Part shown: piece by piece, positions 30,742 to 39,596 of the stretch | Layout: each line of letters begins with the position of its first letter | How positions within the stretch are numbered: position 1 is the first letter of the stretch | Source: Nocardiopsis ansamitocini | Lineage (GTDB): Bacteria; Actinomycetota; Actinomycetes; Streptosporangiales; Streptosporangiaceae | Assembly: GCF_030268225.1 (NCBI RefSeq) | Contig: NZ_BSQG01000006.1 | Span: 166,969 to 230,968, forward strand | DNA length: 64,000 bases | Direction of reading: 5' to 3' | The notes under the pieces: generated by a model | Told to the model about the DNA's origin: nothing | The model's database searches: none | Seen by the model: only the letters and a program-made list of their open reading frames with translations | Made by a program: the position numbers and the translations under genes

Positions 30742-30757
30742 CGTGGACTAGTCCAAT
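30742..30757. promoter_or_regulatory. DasR-like operator 2 upstream of glmS
   Basis: A perfect 12-bp palindrome TGGACTAGTCCA (30744-30755) matches the 16-bp DasR site consensus (A[CG]TGGTCTAGACCA[CG]T) at 12 of 16 positions, 42 nt upstream of the glmS start codon. It is weaker than the site at 30774. Confidence 0.4.
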
Positions 30758-30773
30758 GAGGATTTTCGCAGGT

Positions 30774-30789
30774 AGCGGTATAGACCAGT
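30774..30789. promoter_or_regulatory. DasR-like operator 1 upstream of glmS
   Basis: AGCGGTATAGACCAGT (its complement reads ACTGGTCTATACCGCT) matches the published DasR-responsive element ACTGGTCTAGACCACT at 14 of 16 positions. DasR is the GntR-family regulator of GlcNAc metabolism in streptomycetes and relatives, and it responds to glucosamine-6-phosphate, the product of GlmS. The match is seen; binding is inference. Confidence 0.55.
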
Positions 30790-30904
30790 TGGTTGTCGGT
30801 CGGCTCTCCGCCCAGGTGGGGCGCGGAGTCCGGGTGCTCTGGCGGTGCGGGGGCGAAGGACCGGGGCGGTGAAAAAAGTTCCGAGATCACAGGGGGAGTC
30901 CCGG

Positions 30905-31453
30905 CTAGCGCAACCAGCGCGCCCGGGTCACCAGGGCGCTTCGGCCCCATGCGCGGCCGAGCCCCCAGACGTCGCCCGCTCCGGCCGTTGCCAGGCCGAC
31001 GCCGACGAGGGCGTAGATCAGGTAGTGGTTCAGCAGGGGGTTGTCCGCCATCGGAAGCATTGCGAGATAGGCCAGCACCATCAGCAGCGCGTTCACCGTC
31101 GCGGCGGCGCGCATACAGATGCCCAGGGTCAGCGCCACGCCGGTCCCCAGCAATCCCAGCATGAGGAGGGTGTCGACGCCAGGCAGTTCCGACACGGCAC
31201 GGAAAGCGCCGGAGAACGGGCCGCGGGTGCCGCTGAGAGCGTTCATGCTCGGACTGTTGCCGGTCAACCAGGCACGGTCCGCTGTGGTGGGCAGTCCCAG
31301 GCCGAATGTGCGGTCGAAGAACGCCCACAGGTAGAGGAAGCCCAGGCAGATGCGGGTCACGGCCCAGGTCCGGCCGGCGGGTGGTCGGCCCGGGTCGCCG
31401 CGTTGGGCGCCCGGGACGGTCGCGGTGCGGCGAGGGAGGCGGGTCGCGGACAT
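30905..31453 (-). CDS. DoxX-like membrane protein
   Basis: The 182-residue protein has about four hydrophobic segments: ICLGFLYLWAFFD near residue 35, TLLMLGLLGTGVALTLGI, VNALLMVLAYLAML and LIYALVGVGLATAG. The pattern and the FGLGLPT...WLTG...SP stretch resemble DoxX / thiosulfate:quinone oxidoreductase large-subunit-like proteins of actinobacteria. Its substrate is unknown. The ATG at 31453 has AGGAG 8 nt upstream. It is transcribed away from coaA over a shared 287-bp region. Confidence 0.65.
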   Translation of the reverse strand: MSATRLPRRTATVPGAQRGDPGRPPAGRTWAVTRICLGFLYLWAFFDRTFGLGLPTTADRAWLTGNSPSMNALSGTRGPFSGAFRAVSELPGVDTLLMLGLLGTGVALTLGICMRAAATVNALLMVLAYLAMLPMADNPLLNHYLIYALVGVGLATAGAGDVWGLGRAWGRSALVTRARWLR

Positions 31454-31740
31454 GACGGTCAGCTCCTGAAGAGGCGAAGACGTGGTCGTATCCGGTCACG
31501 ATAAACCGCACTACGCAGCGAAAAAGGGGGTATTCGCCATCGCTTGATCCAATACGAGCGCGTTTTTTGCGTTGCACCACGGGCAAGGAGGCTGTGCGGC
31601 CGTGTCCCACCTCTCCGGTGAGGAGGGTGGCGTACCGTCGCAGTTGACAGTGGTGCGGTGGTGCCCACGGACCGGGTGCCCGCCCGTCCGCGGAGGGCGG
31701 ACGCGACGCCGCCGACCGGGCTCGTCTAGGGTGGGCAACC
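31454..31740 (+). promoter_or_regulatory. Divergent region with coaA -10
   Basis: This 287-bp region separates the minus-strand DoxX-like gene from coaA. TAGGGT at 31727-31732 is a good -10 and ends 8 nt before the coaA GTG, suggesting leaderless or nearly leaderless coaA mRNA. A perfect TTGACA at 31644-31649 has no matching -10. No gene is seen. Confidence 0.4.
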
Positions 31741-32685
31741 GTGTCTTATGCGACGAAAAACGGTTTTTCGACGCCGTACGTGGAGTTGGACCGATCCGCG
31801 TGGGCGGCGCTACGTGCGGCGACGCCCCTGTCGCTGACCGAGGCGGAACTGGAGATCCTGCGGGGTACCGCGGACCCGACCTCATTGGACGATGTCCGCG
31901 ACATCTACCTGCCGTTGTCCAGGCTGCTGAACCTGTACGTCAAAGCCACCCGCCAGCGCCACGCCGCGGTGCGCGGGTTCCTCGGCGAGGACGACCGGCC
32001 CATGCCTTTTGTCATCGGGGTCGCCGGCAGCGTCGCCGTGGGCAAGTCCACCACCGCCAGGCTGCTGCGTACGCTGCTCGCCCAGTGGCCCGACCACTCC
32101 AATGTCGAACTGGTCAGCACCGACAACTTCCTGTACCCCAACGCGGTGCTGCAGGAGCGCGGAATCATGAACCGCAAGGGGTTCCCCGAGAGCTACGATC
32201 GCCGGGCACTGGTCCGGTTCGTCTCCGAGATGAAGGCCGGCGCCGCGCAGATGCGGATTCCGATCTACTCGCACCTCGCCTACGACATCCTGTCCGACGC
32301 GACCCAGACGGTGCACCGCCCCGACATCCTGATCGTCGAAGGCATCAACGTGCTCCAGCCGCCCCCGACCGGGAGGCTGGCGGTAGCCGACTTCTTCGAT
32401 TTCTCCATCTATGTGGACGCCAGGGCGGAAAGCATCCGAGAGTGGTACCTGGACCGCTTCCTGGAGTTGCGGCGCACCGCTTTCGAGGACCCGCGCTCCT
32501 ACTTCCACGCCATGGCGACCCAGGTCCCCGAGGACCAGGCACGCGAGTTCGCGTTGCGTACCTGGAAGTCCGTCAACGAGGTCAACCTCGTGGAGAACAT
32601 CATTCCGACCCGACCGCGCGCCACCCTGGTGCTGTATAAGGGCGAGGACCACCACGTCCGTCGGGTTCGGTTGCGCAAGACCTGA
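31741..32685 (+). CDS. coaA: Pantothenate kinase, type I
   Basis: CoaA phosphorylates pantothenate, the first step of coenzyme A synthesis. The 314-residue product has the P-loop [15 protein letters not shown] (near residue 100), [22 protein letters not shown] and IVEGINVLQ, all typical of the prokaryotic type I kinase feedback-inhibited by CoA. The GTG start at 31741 lacks a Shine-Dalgarno sequence. Confidence 0.96.
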   Translation: MSYATKNGFSTPYVELDRSAWAALRAATPLSLTEAELEILRGTADPTSLDDVRDIYLPLSRLLNLYVKATRQRHAAVRGFLGEDDRPMPFVIGVAGSVAVGKSTTARLLRTLLAQWPDHSNVELVSTDNFLYPNAVLQERGIMNRKGFPESYDRRALVRFVSEMKAGAAQMRIPIYSHLAYDILSDATQTVHRPDILIVEGINVLQPPPTGRLAVADFFDFSIYVDARAESIREWYLDRFLELRRTAFEDPRSYFHAMATQVPEDQAREFALRTWKSVNEVNLVENIIPTRPRATLVLYKGEDHHVRRVRLRKT

Positions 32686-32701
32686 GCGTTGTCGGGGGCG
32701 G

Positions 32702-33196
32702 TCAGCCCCTCCCGCCGCGATGGCCACCGGGCCCCAGGCACCGGCCGAACGGGCCGGTGACCGAACGCAGCCGGTCCAGCGCAGGGTCCAGGTGGTCGCG
32801 GTGCCATAGCCCCGGACCGGAGGTGCCGGCAGTCGCCGTGTCGGTGAGCTCGACGTAGGACAGTCGCAGCGCGTGCAGCCGGCCCACCGCCTCGTGGTGT
32901 TCCCACCAGGAGGGGCACCATTCGGCCCCCGAACCGATGTAGACCGGTAGCAGGAAGTCGTTCACCCAGCCCACGAGCGCGGCGAGTTCCCCGCGGTACT
33001 CCTCGCGAGGCAGGTTGAAGATGAACCGCTGCGCGCTGGGGGCCTCCTCTGCTTTAGGGGGAGCGGGGGCCAGGTCACTGAGCTGTGTCTGCAGCCTGAT
33101 GACGTCCGCGCCGAGCTTGTGCATGGCGTTCTGGAGCAGGGCGACGCGGTCGGTGAGGCCGCTGTCGGCCGTGACCCGGTCGTCGGTATAGGTCAT
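32702..33196 (-). CDS. DUF4913-like protein
   Basis: The 164-residue protein has a conserved-looking core near residues 70-150: FIFNLPREEY, VNDFLLPVYIG, EWCPSWWEHHEAVGRLHAL and LWHRDHLDP, ending GPFGRC. This WCPxWW / WxRDHxDP pattern matches DUF4913, a family of unknown function often encoded on actinobacterial plasmids and integrative elements. The start at ATG 33196 is preferred; an upstream in-frame start at 33238 adds 14 residues. No neighbouring mobile-element genes are visible. Confidence 0.6.
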   Translation of the reverse strand: MTYTDDRVTADSGLTDRVALLQNAMHKLGADVIRLQTQLSDLAPAPPKAEEAPSAQRFIFNLPREEYRGELAALVGWVNDFLLPVYIGSGAEWCPSWWEHHEAVGRLHALRLSYVELTDTATAGTSGPGLWHRDHLDPALDRLRSVTGPFGRCLGPGGHRGGRG

Positions 33197-33560
33197 GGGA
33201 GGGTCCCGTGCTGCTATTCGGTGCCGCAAAGCGGACATGTCGGGGCGCGAAAAGTAAATCAGGCTTCATCCGGTAACCGCGCACCCTAGGACATCCACGA
33301 CCGTACGCGACACTCGGCGCCCTGGTACACACCGCCCGCCCCGCACGGGCGAACCGCGGCCGTCGCCGGGCGTGTTCGACCCCGGCCCGTCCGGTGGGCG
33401 GTGGCTCCGCCCTGCTGACAGGGTGCGGCGCAGCGTATCCGGCCTCCTGGGGCCACGCGCTCCGAGTACCCCGGCGCGCGTGGCCGGGACAGCGCTTCGG
33501 AGCATGTCCGGTGGGGCATGGGGGCAGAAGTAGTCCGACACCACACAGTTGGAGGACAAG
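33197..33560. other. Intergenic, no feature recognised
   Basis: About 360 bp between divergent genes. I see no gene and no convincing sigma-A promoter. GGAGG at 33551-33555 is the ribosome binding site of the downstream gene. Confidence 0.4.
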
Positions 33561-35105
33561 GTGCGGCAGGCTCACACCGTGCAGACCGTGCGCGAGGCCG
33601 AGGAAGCGCTCATGGCGAGCCGGCCCGAAGGAGCGCTCATGCGCGCAGCCGCCGGTGGACTGGCCGCCGTGTGCATCCGGTTGCTCCCGCGCGTGTACGG
33701 CGCACGTGTGGTCGTTCTTGTCGGCGGTGGGGACAACGGTGGCGACGCCCTCTACGCGGGGGCCGCAATCGCGCGGCGCGGCGCGCGGGTCCGGGCGCTC
33801 GTCGCAGGCTCGGCCCCGCACGCGGCCGGGCTGGCGGCGTTCCGTGCGGCAGGCGGGGCGGTGGCGGCCGGTGCCGATGCCGCGACGGAGATCGGCGCAG
33901 CCGAACTCGTCGTGGACGGTCTGGTCGGTATCGGAGGTCGTGGCGCGCTGCGCGAACCGCACGCGACACTGGCTGCGCTGACCGGGGAGGCGGACGCGCT
34001 CGTCGTAGCGGTCGACCTGCCGAGCGGAATCGACGCCGACACCGGTACGGTCTCCGGACCCTGCGTGCGCGCCGACGTCACGGTCACGTTCGGTACCCAC
34101 AAGCCAGGTCTGTTCGTCGATCCCGGAGCGAGGTACGTCGGGGTCGTCGAGTTGGTCGACATCGGACTGGGACCGCGACTGCCGGCACCGCGGGTGGTGT
34201 CGCCCCAGGTAGCCGACATCGCGGCGCTGCTGCCCGAGCCCGGGCCGGAGTCCGACAAGTACCGGCGCGGTGTCCTGGCCGTGGCCGCGGGAAGCGACCG
34301 CTACCGGGGGGCCGCGGTGCTCGCGGTCGGGGGAGCACTGCGCACCGGCGTCGGTCTGCTGCGCTACGTGGGACAGCAGGGGGTCGCCACCGAGGTGGTC
34401 CACCACTGGCCCGAAGCGGTCGTCTCGGTCCTGGACCCGACCGATCCCGCCGGCCGCCTCCCCCAACGGGTCGCGGCGTGGGTGGTCGGCCCGGGGCGGG
34501 GGCTGCACCCGACCGCGGCGATGGAACTCGAGGCGGTGCTCGCCACCGATCGACCGGTGCTGTTGGACGCGGACGCCATCACTCTGCTCGCCAAGCGTCC
34601 GGAACTGGTCAGCGATCGGACCGCCCCGACCCTGCTCACCCCGCACGCGGGCGAACTCTCCCGGCTGCTGCCCGACTCCACCCCCGCCGAGGTCGAGGAA
34701 CACCGCTTGGACCACGTCGTCCGTGCGGCCGAGCGCTACAACTGTACGGTCCTGCTGAAAGGGTCCACGACCCTGATCGCCGCCCCCGGGCTGCCCGTCG
34801 TCGTCAATCCGACCGGAACCCCGCTGCTGGCCACCGCGGGAACGGGCGACGTGCTCGCCGGGGCGGCCGGCGCGCTCCTGTCAGCTGGACTGTCCCCTCC
34901 CGACGCGGCCACCTGCGCCGCTTACCTGCACGGACTGGCCGCCCGCCTGGCCCATGACGGTGCCCCGGTCTCCTCCTCCGACCTGATCGGTGCACTGCCC
35001 GTGGCCTTCGCGGCGATTCTGGGCAGCGACAGCGAGGAGGGAGTACCTGCCCGGGGCAGTAAAGTCGCAGACGGCACGCGCGGACGGGGAGGCAGACGGG
35101 GATGA
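33561..35105 (+). CDS. nnrD: Bifunctional NAD(P)H-hydrate epimerase / ADP-dependent dehydratase
   Basis: The enzyme repairs hydrated NAD(P)HX: the N-terminal NnrE domain epimerises it and the C-terminal NnrD domain dehydrates the S form with ADP. Residues 1-210 carry GGGDNGGDALYA and the DLPSGIDADTG motif. From residue ~225 come the ribokinase-like KYRRGVLAVAAGS, GPGRGL, DADAITLL, LTPHAGELSRLL and the phosphate-binding NPTGTPLLATAGTGDVLAG. The GTG at 33561 follows GGAGG with 5-nt spacing; a TTG at 33549 is less likely. It overlaps the NUDIX gene by 4 nt. Confidence 0.94.
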   Translation: MRQAHTVQTVREAEEALMASRPEGALMRAAAGGLAAVCIRLLPRVYGARVVVLVGGGDNGGDALYAGAAIARRGARVRALVAGSAPHAAGLAAFRAAGGAVAAGADAATEIGAAELVVDGLVGIGGRGALREPHATLAALTGEADALVVAVDLPSGIDADTGTVSGPCVRADVTVTFGTHKPGLFVDPGARYVGVVELVDIGLGPRLPAPRVVSPQVADIAALLPEPGPESDKYRRGVLAVAAGSDRYRGAAVLAVGGALRTGVGLLRYVGQQGVATEVVHHWPEAVVSVLDPTDPAGRLPQRVAAWVVGPGRGLHPTAAMELEAVLATDRPVLLDADAITLLAKRPELVSDRTAPTLLTPHAGELSRLLPDSTPAEVEEHRLDHVVRAAERYNCTVLLKGSTTLIAAPGLPVVVNPTGTPLLATAGTGDVLAGAAGALLSAGLSPPDAATCAAYLHGLAARLAHDGAPVSSSDLIGALPVAFAAILGSDSEEGVPARGSKVADGTRGRGGRRG

Positions 35106-35596
35106 CGGTTTCGGTGCGAATCGACGAGGACGTCGACATCCCCACTCCCGACGGCGACCGGCGCTGGGTCGTCGGTGCCGTGATCATCGATCCCGCCGGG
35201 CGTGCCTTCGCTCAGCGCCGCGCACCTGACCGCGCGGTTTTCCCCGACTCCTGGGACATCGTCGGCGGACACGTCGAGCCCGGTGAGACGGTTGTCGAGG
35301 CGTTGTCCCGCGAGATCAACGAGGAGACGGGGTGGCGTCTCAGCGAGATCGTCGCCGATCTCGGGAGCCTGACATGGACTCCGGGTGACGGCGTCGAGCG
35401 CTTCGAGGTGGATTACCTGGTCCGCGTCGAGGGCGACCTGGCGGCACCCGAACTGGAGTGGGAGAAGCACACCGAGTTCGCCTGGGTCGACGAAACCGGC
35501 CTGGACCTGCTGGCCGATCACGACGACCCCTCCCATACCTTCACCGCCGACATCATCGCCCTGGGGCTGCAGCGCGCCCGTGCGCGACAGCACTAG
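35102..35596 (+). CDS. NUDIX hydrolase
   Basis: The 164-residue protein has the full Nudix box, GHVEPGETVVEALSREINEETG (pattern GX5EX7REUXEEXGU), near residues 57-79, which binds Mg and hydrolyses nucleoside-diphosphate-linked substrates. The substrate cannot be predicted. Its ATG overlaps the stop of the NAD(P)HX repair gene, so the two are co-translated and may share a metabolite-cleaning role (inference). Confidence 0.9.
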   Translation: MTVSVRIDEDVDIPTPDGDRRWVVGAVIIDPAGRAFAQRRAPDRAVFPDSWDIVGGHVEPGETVVEALSREINEETGWRLSEIVADLGSLTWTPGDGVERFEVDYLVRVEGDLAAPELEWEKHTEFAWVDETGLDLLADHDDPSHTFTADIIALGLQRARARQH

Positions 35597-35690
35597 CCGG
35601 ACCCGGGACCCGGACCGAGCGTGCGGACCGGGAGGGGGCGTCCCCCCGAATACCCCGACCGTCCGTGCTCGCGGCGCTCCTCCTGGTGCC

Positions 35691-36052
35691 GTAGAGCTGG
35701 AGGTCGTCTCCGTTCACGCCTGCCCGCCGCTGGCGGCCGATGACCGGCGCCTGGAACGACTACCTCGCCGCGCTCCCCGCGGCAGCCCCGGCAGCTCCGC
35801 TCCGGCTGTTGGCCGGGACTTCAACGCCACCCTCGACCACGCGGCCCTACGCGACATCCTGGCCACCGGTTACCGTGACGCGGCCGCGACGACCGGCGCG
35901 CGACCTGGCCGGATTCCGGACCGCTGCCCGGGATCACCATCGACCACGTGCTCGTCGACTCCCGGGCGCACGCCACCGCCACCAGTCTGTATCCGGTTCC
36001 GGGCACCGATCATCGCGCCCTGCTCACCGAGTTGATCCCGCCGGCATCCTGA
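35691..36052 (+). pseudogene. Remnant of an endonuclease/exonuclease/phosphatase (EEP) gene
   Basis: Four segments read like the C-terminal third of an EEP-family protein but lie in shifting frames. VELEVVSVHACPPLAADDRR (from 35691) is in one frame, WNDYLAALPAAAPAAPLRLL (from 35752) in the second, DFNATLDHAALRDILATGYR (from 35817) back in the first, and LPGITIDHVLVD...PGTDHRALL to the TGA at 36052 in the third. The GDFN step looks like a single lost G. The N-terminal part of the domain is missing. This is decay, not one sequencing error. Confidence 0.7.
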
Positions 36053-36194
36053 CCTCGACGGGCCTTCCCCGGATCCGAAAAAAGGGATTCGTCCCTCGGG
36101 ACAGAGTGCGGCACCCGCGATAACGTAGGCACTTCGCCGGACTCGGGGCCCGGCGCAAGGACGACCGGGCACCGGACACGAGAAAACGAGGGCC
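36053..36194. other. Gap before the PrsW-like gene
   Basis: No feature recognised. The downstream gene has GAGGG close to its ATG as ribosome binding site. Confidence 0.3.
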
Positions 36195-38387
36195 ATGGAC
36201 GAGCAGGCCATGCTCACGCGCGATCTCGTACTGCGGATCTGCGCCACCGCCACCGAGCTCGACCGGGGCTGGATCCGTACCGATCACAAAGTGGTCGCCC
36301 CGTTCACCGCCTCGCGCGACACCTCGCTGATGGAGCGCGTCGCAGCCGGCGCCCACGTACTGGGTGTGCACCGGCTGCTGATCTGCCGGACCCGCTCCGA
36401 GCACGCATATGAGTCGGTCATCCAGGTCAACGCCGATGCCCGGTCCCTGATCGCTGTCATTCGCGACTGGGGCGGAGAACCCACCGATTTCCTCGTCTGC
36501 CTGGAGGACTTCTCCGGGGCGGTTCTGATCACCGCGGGAGAACTCACCGTCGCAGCCGGTCCCGCCGACTACGTCCGGGCGCTCGTGGGACCCGACATCG
36601 CCCAGGTCCGGGCGGAGTTCGCCGAAGAGGCGCGCAGCCGACGCGACCCCGACCTCACCCGAGCGGCCACCCGTTACGGACTGCTGGACACCAGCGGCAA
36701 GCACTCTCGCGGGTCGCGGGTCCCGGGGCCCGATCCGGCCGAGCGCGCCGCCGATCGTGTGGCGGCCATGCGTGCCGACGCCCCGGGTGCCACCGCGCTG
36801 CTGCGCACCGTACGCGGTGTGTCCGGGTGGGCGATGGTGGTCGTCCTGGCGTTGGCACTGGTGTTCGTACCGGGGACCTCGGGAGTGGTCCCCACCGTCC
36901 TGCTGATGCTCTGGCTTCTTGTCCAGCTCGCCTGGCTCGCCCGCTCGCGCACGGTCAGTTTCGCCGCGCTACTGCGGCTGCTCGTCCTGGGCGCCCTCAG
37001 CACCTGGCCCATCGCGTTCGCGGAGCAGGCGGTCGCCACCGTCGTGGGACTCGATCCCACCAACCGTTACGCCTACGCCTATGTGGCTGTCCCGGTTGAG
37101 GAACTCGCCAAATTCACGCCTGTTCTGCTGTTCTGGCTGGTCGCGCGGCGCCGTTTCAAGCGCTTCGCCGCCGTGGACTACCTCCTGGTGGCAGCGGCCT
37201 CGGGGGCGGGCTTCCACCTGGCCGAGACCCTTATGGCGACCCTGGTGGCCGGTGGCCCTGCCACCCCTCTCGCCGTGCAGGGCGGCCTGTTCTCCGTACT
37301 GCCCGGCTGGGTGGAACTGACCGGCCCCGGTGTCCACTTCTCCGGGCACGCGGTCACCACCGGCCTGGTCGGGGCCGCGTTCGGGCTGGCAGCGGTGGGC
37401 AGCCGCCTCTACGGCCGGTGGCTGTGGATACTGCCGCCGCTGGCTCTGGGAGCGGCCGCCCTCGAACACCTCAGCTACAACGCCTTCATCGCCGGCCTGG
37501 AGCCCACACAGGTCACCTCCGTGGTGTTCGCCCTCTACGGCAGCGGTGCAGCGACCCGGTGGCTACTCCTGCTGCTCCTGGCGGTCGCCGTCGTCCTGGA
37601 CTACCGGACGGCCCGGTTCGCCGCTGACTCCGCCCCGCGGCTGCCGGGCCGGGCACCCCTTGCCGCGCTCACCACCCGTGCCCACGGGCGCGCGGTCTGG
37701 CGGCGCACCCATCTGCCCGGTGACATCGCTCCGGGGTTTCGCCGGATCGCCCTGGCCTGGGCCCGGTTCCCGGTGACCCTAGCCGAGACGGCCGCCTCCA
37801 TCCTGCACGAATTCGCTGTCCAGGTGGTTGCGGCCCGGTGCGGGCCGGCCGCGCTCTGCACGGCATGGCGCTTCCTGTTGCGTCGGCGCGAACACGCCAT
37901 GGGAGCGGCCCGTGCCGCAGGACAGCCCTGGAGACGTGTCCCCGACCGCGCGGAACTGGCCACGGTCGGGACCGGACTCAGCCAGGTCATCGGACTGGGA
38001 ACCGCGCTCGCGACCACGATCGCCGGACTACTGCTCACCGCGCCGGCCCTCGGCGTCTTTGCCGGCCCCCACCCCGCCTACGCCGTGGTGACCACGCGGG
38101 CCCTGGCCGACTGGCTCACCGGACTCTCCACCGCTGACACCCGCTGGGTCTTCGCGGGCGGCCTCGCCCTGATCTGGCTCCTGGTCAGTGGATGGACCGT
38201 GCCGCGGTCCCATCCCAGCGTCAAGGACTTCCTGCGCGACCCGGGAGGCAACGCCGGCGGCCTCCTCGGGGCGCTCGCCCCCGGCCAGGTCGCCTACGCG
38301 ATCACCGGCCTCGTCGGTCTGCTGCTGCCCCCGCGGGTGACCCGGCTGCTCCAGCCCGGGCCCCGCCCCGCCCCGCCGGCGGGCTGA
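36195..38387 (+). CDS. PrsW-family membrane protease with N- and C-terminal extensions
   Basis: The 730-residue protein has a soluble N-terminal region of ~205 residues, then many membrane segments. PrsW-type motifs are present: EELAKF with E302, E303 and K306; GFHLAE with E344; HFSGH with H381 and H385; and EHLSYN at E424/H425. PrsW proteins are intramembrane metalloproteases; in Bacillus PrsW cleaves the anti-sigma factor RsiW. A cytoplasmic-like basic stretch and further membrane segments form ~250 C-terminal residues beyond the usual core. Substrate unknown. It is flanked by the decayed EEP gene and alr. Confidence 0.7.
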   Translation: MDEQAMLTRDLVLRICATATELDRGWIRTDHKVVAPFTASRDTSLMERVAAGAHVLGVHRLLICRTRSEHAYESVIQVNADARSLIAVIRDWGGEPTDFLVCLEDFSGAVLITAGELTVAAGPADYVRALVGPDIAQVRAEFAEEARSRRDPDLTRAATRYGLLDTSGKHSRGSRVPGPDPAERAADRVAAMRADAPGATALLRTVRGVSGWAMVVVLALALVFVPGTSGVVPTVLLMLWLLVQLAWLARSRTVSFAALLRLLVLGALSTWPIAFAEQAVATVVGLDPTNRYAYAYVAVPVEELAKFTPVLLFWLVARRRFKRFAAVDYLLVAAASGAGFHLAETLMATLVAGGPATPLAVQGGLFSVLPGWVELTGPGVHFSGHAVTTGLVGAAFGLAAVGSRLYGRWLWILPPLALGAAALEHLSYNAFIAGLEPTQVTSVVFALYGSGAATRWLLLLLLAVAVVLDYRTARFAADSAPRLPGRAPLAALTTRAHGRAVWRRTHLPGDIAPGFRRIALAWARFPVTLAETAASILHEFAVQVVAARCGPAALCTAWRFLLRRREHAMGAARAAGQPWRRVPDRAELATVGTGLSQVIGLGTALATTIAGLLLTAPALGVFAGPHPAYAVVTTRALADWLTGLSTADTRWVFAGGLALIWLLVSGWTVPRSHPSVKDFLRDPGGNAGGLLGALAPGQVAYAITGLVGLLLPPRVTRLLQPGPRPAPPAG

Positions 38388-38471
38388 GCTGGTGGTGGTC
38401 CCCGGCAGGGCACGGAACGCGGAAGCGACCGGTTTCGCATCCCGCCCCCGCCCCATGCCAGACTTGCTGGT

Positions 38472-39596
38472 ATGCCTCCTTTCGCCGAAGCCAGGATCGA
38501 CCTGGACGCGATCAGTGCAAACGTGGCCTCGCTCGCCGGACGGGCGCCGGGTTCGCGCGTCATGGGTGTGGTCAAGGCCGACGGCTACGGGCACGGGATG
38601 CTGCCCGCCGCTCGGGCGGCGCTCGCCGGCGGGGCCACGTGGCTGGGGACGGCTTTCGTCAGCGAAGCCCTGGCACTGCGGGCAGCCGGTATCGAGGTCC
38701 CCGTCCTCGCCTGGATTCTGCCGCCCGGTGAGCCGTTGGCGGCAGCCGTGGACGCGGGAATCGACCTCGGTGCCAGCGCGCTCGGGACCCTCGACGAGAT
38801 CACCGCGACCGCCCACCAGACCGGTCGGCAGGCGCGGGTGCACCTCAAGGCCGACACCGGACTGAACCGGGGCGGCGTCGCCGCGGGGGAGTGGGAAGCC
38901 GTCGTGGACGCCGCGGCCCGTGCCGAAGCAGACGGACTCATCAAGGCCGTCGGAGTGTTCTCCCACTTCGCCTGTGCCGACGAGCCCGGCCACCCCTCCA
39001 TCGGTGCCCAGCTCTCGGCGTTCCACAGCGCGTTGGAGATCGCGGACAAGGCCGGACTGCGACCCGAGGTGCGCCACATCGCCAACTCCGCGGCCACCCT
39101 CACCCTGCCGGAGGCACACTTCGACCTGGTGCGGCCCGGAATCGCCTCCTACGGGCTCTCGCCCATCCCCGCCCTCGCCGGTTTCGGCCTGCGCCCCGCC
39201 ATGACCCTCTCGGCCCGGACCGCGTCGGTCAAACGAGTGCCTGCGGGCAGTGGGGTCTCCTACGGGCACCGCTACGTAACCGACCGGGAGACCGGCCTCG
39301 CCCTGGTCCCGCTCGGGTACGCCGACGGCGTACCCCGGGCGGCCACCAACATCGGTCCCGTGTTCCTCGGCGGCAAACGCCGCACTATCGCCGGCACGGT
39401 GTGCATGGACCAGTTCGTCGTGGACGTCGGGGACGACCCCGTGGCGCCGGGGGACGCCACCGTCATCTTCGGCGCCGGTGACAACGGCGAGCCCACCGCC
39501 CAGGACTGGGCCGACGTCCTCGACACCATCTCCTACGAGATCGTCACCCGGATCGGGGCCCGGGTGCCTCGCGCCTACGTCGGAGCCGCCCGATGA
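38472..39596 (+). CDS. alr: Alanine racemase
   Basis: Alr makes D-alanine for peptidoglycan. The 374-residue PLP enzyme has the Schiff-base lysine in VVKADGYGHG (near residue 36), HLKADTGLNRGG, the catalytic tyrosine region GVSYGHRYV and the C-terminal MDQFVVDVGD. It overlaps the hydrolase gene by 4 nt and heads the cluster that continues to tsaD, as in other actinobacteria. Confidence 0.97.
   Translation: MPPFAEARIDLDAISANVASLAGRAPGSRVMGVVKADGYGHGMLPAARAALAGGATWLGTAFVSEALALRAAGIEVPVLAWILPPGEPLAAAVDAGIDLGASALGTLDEITATAHQTGRQARVHLKADTGLNRGGVAAGEWEAVVDAAARAEADGLIKAVGVFSHFACADEPGHPSIGAQLSAFHSALEIADKAGLRPEVRHIANSAATLTLPEAHFDLVRPGIASYGLSPIPALAGFGLRPAMTLSARTASVKRVPAGSGVSYGHRYVTDRETGLALVPLGYADGVPRAATNIGPVFLGGKRRTIAGTVCMDQFVVDVGDDPVAPGDATVIFGAGDNGEPTAQDWADVLDTISYEIVTRIGARVPRAYVGAAR

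Noticed and set aside
30701-30904. glmS ribozyme upstream of glmS
   Set aside because: The start codon is close to a -10 and the region lacks the ribozyme pseudoknot sequence; the ribozyme is typical of Firmicutes.
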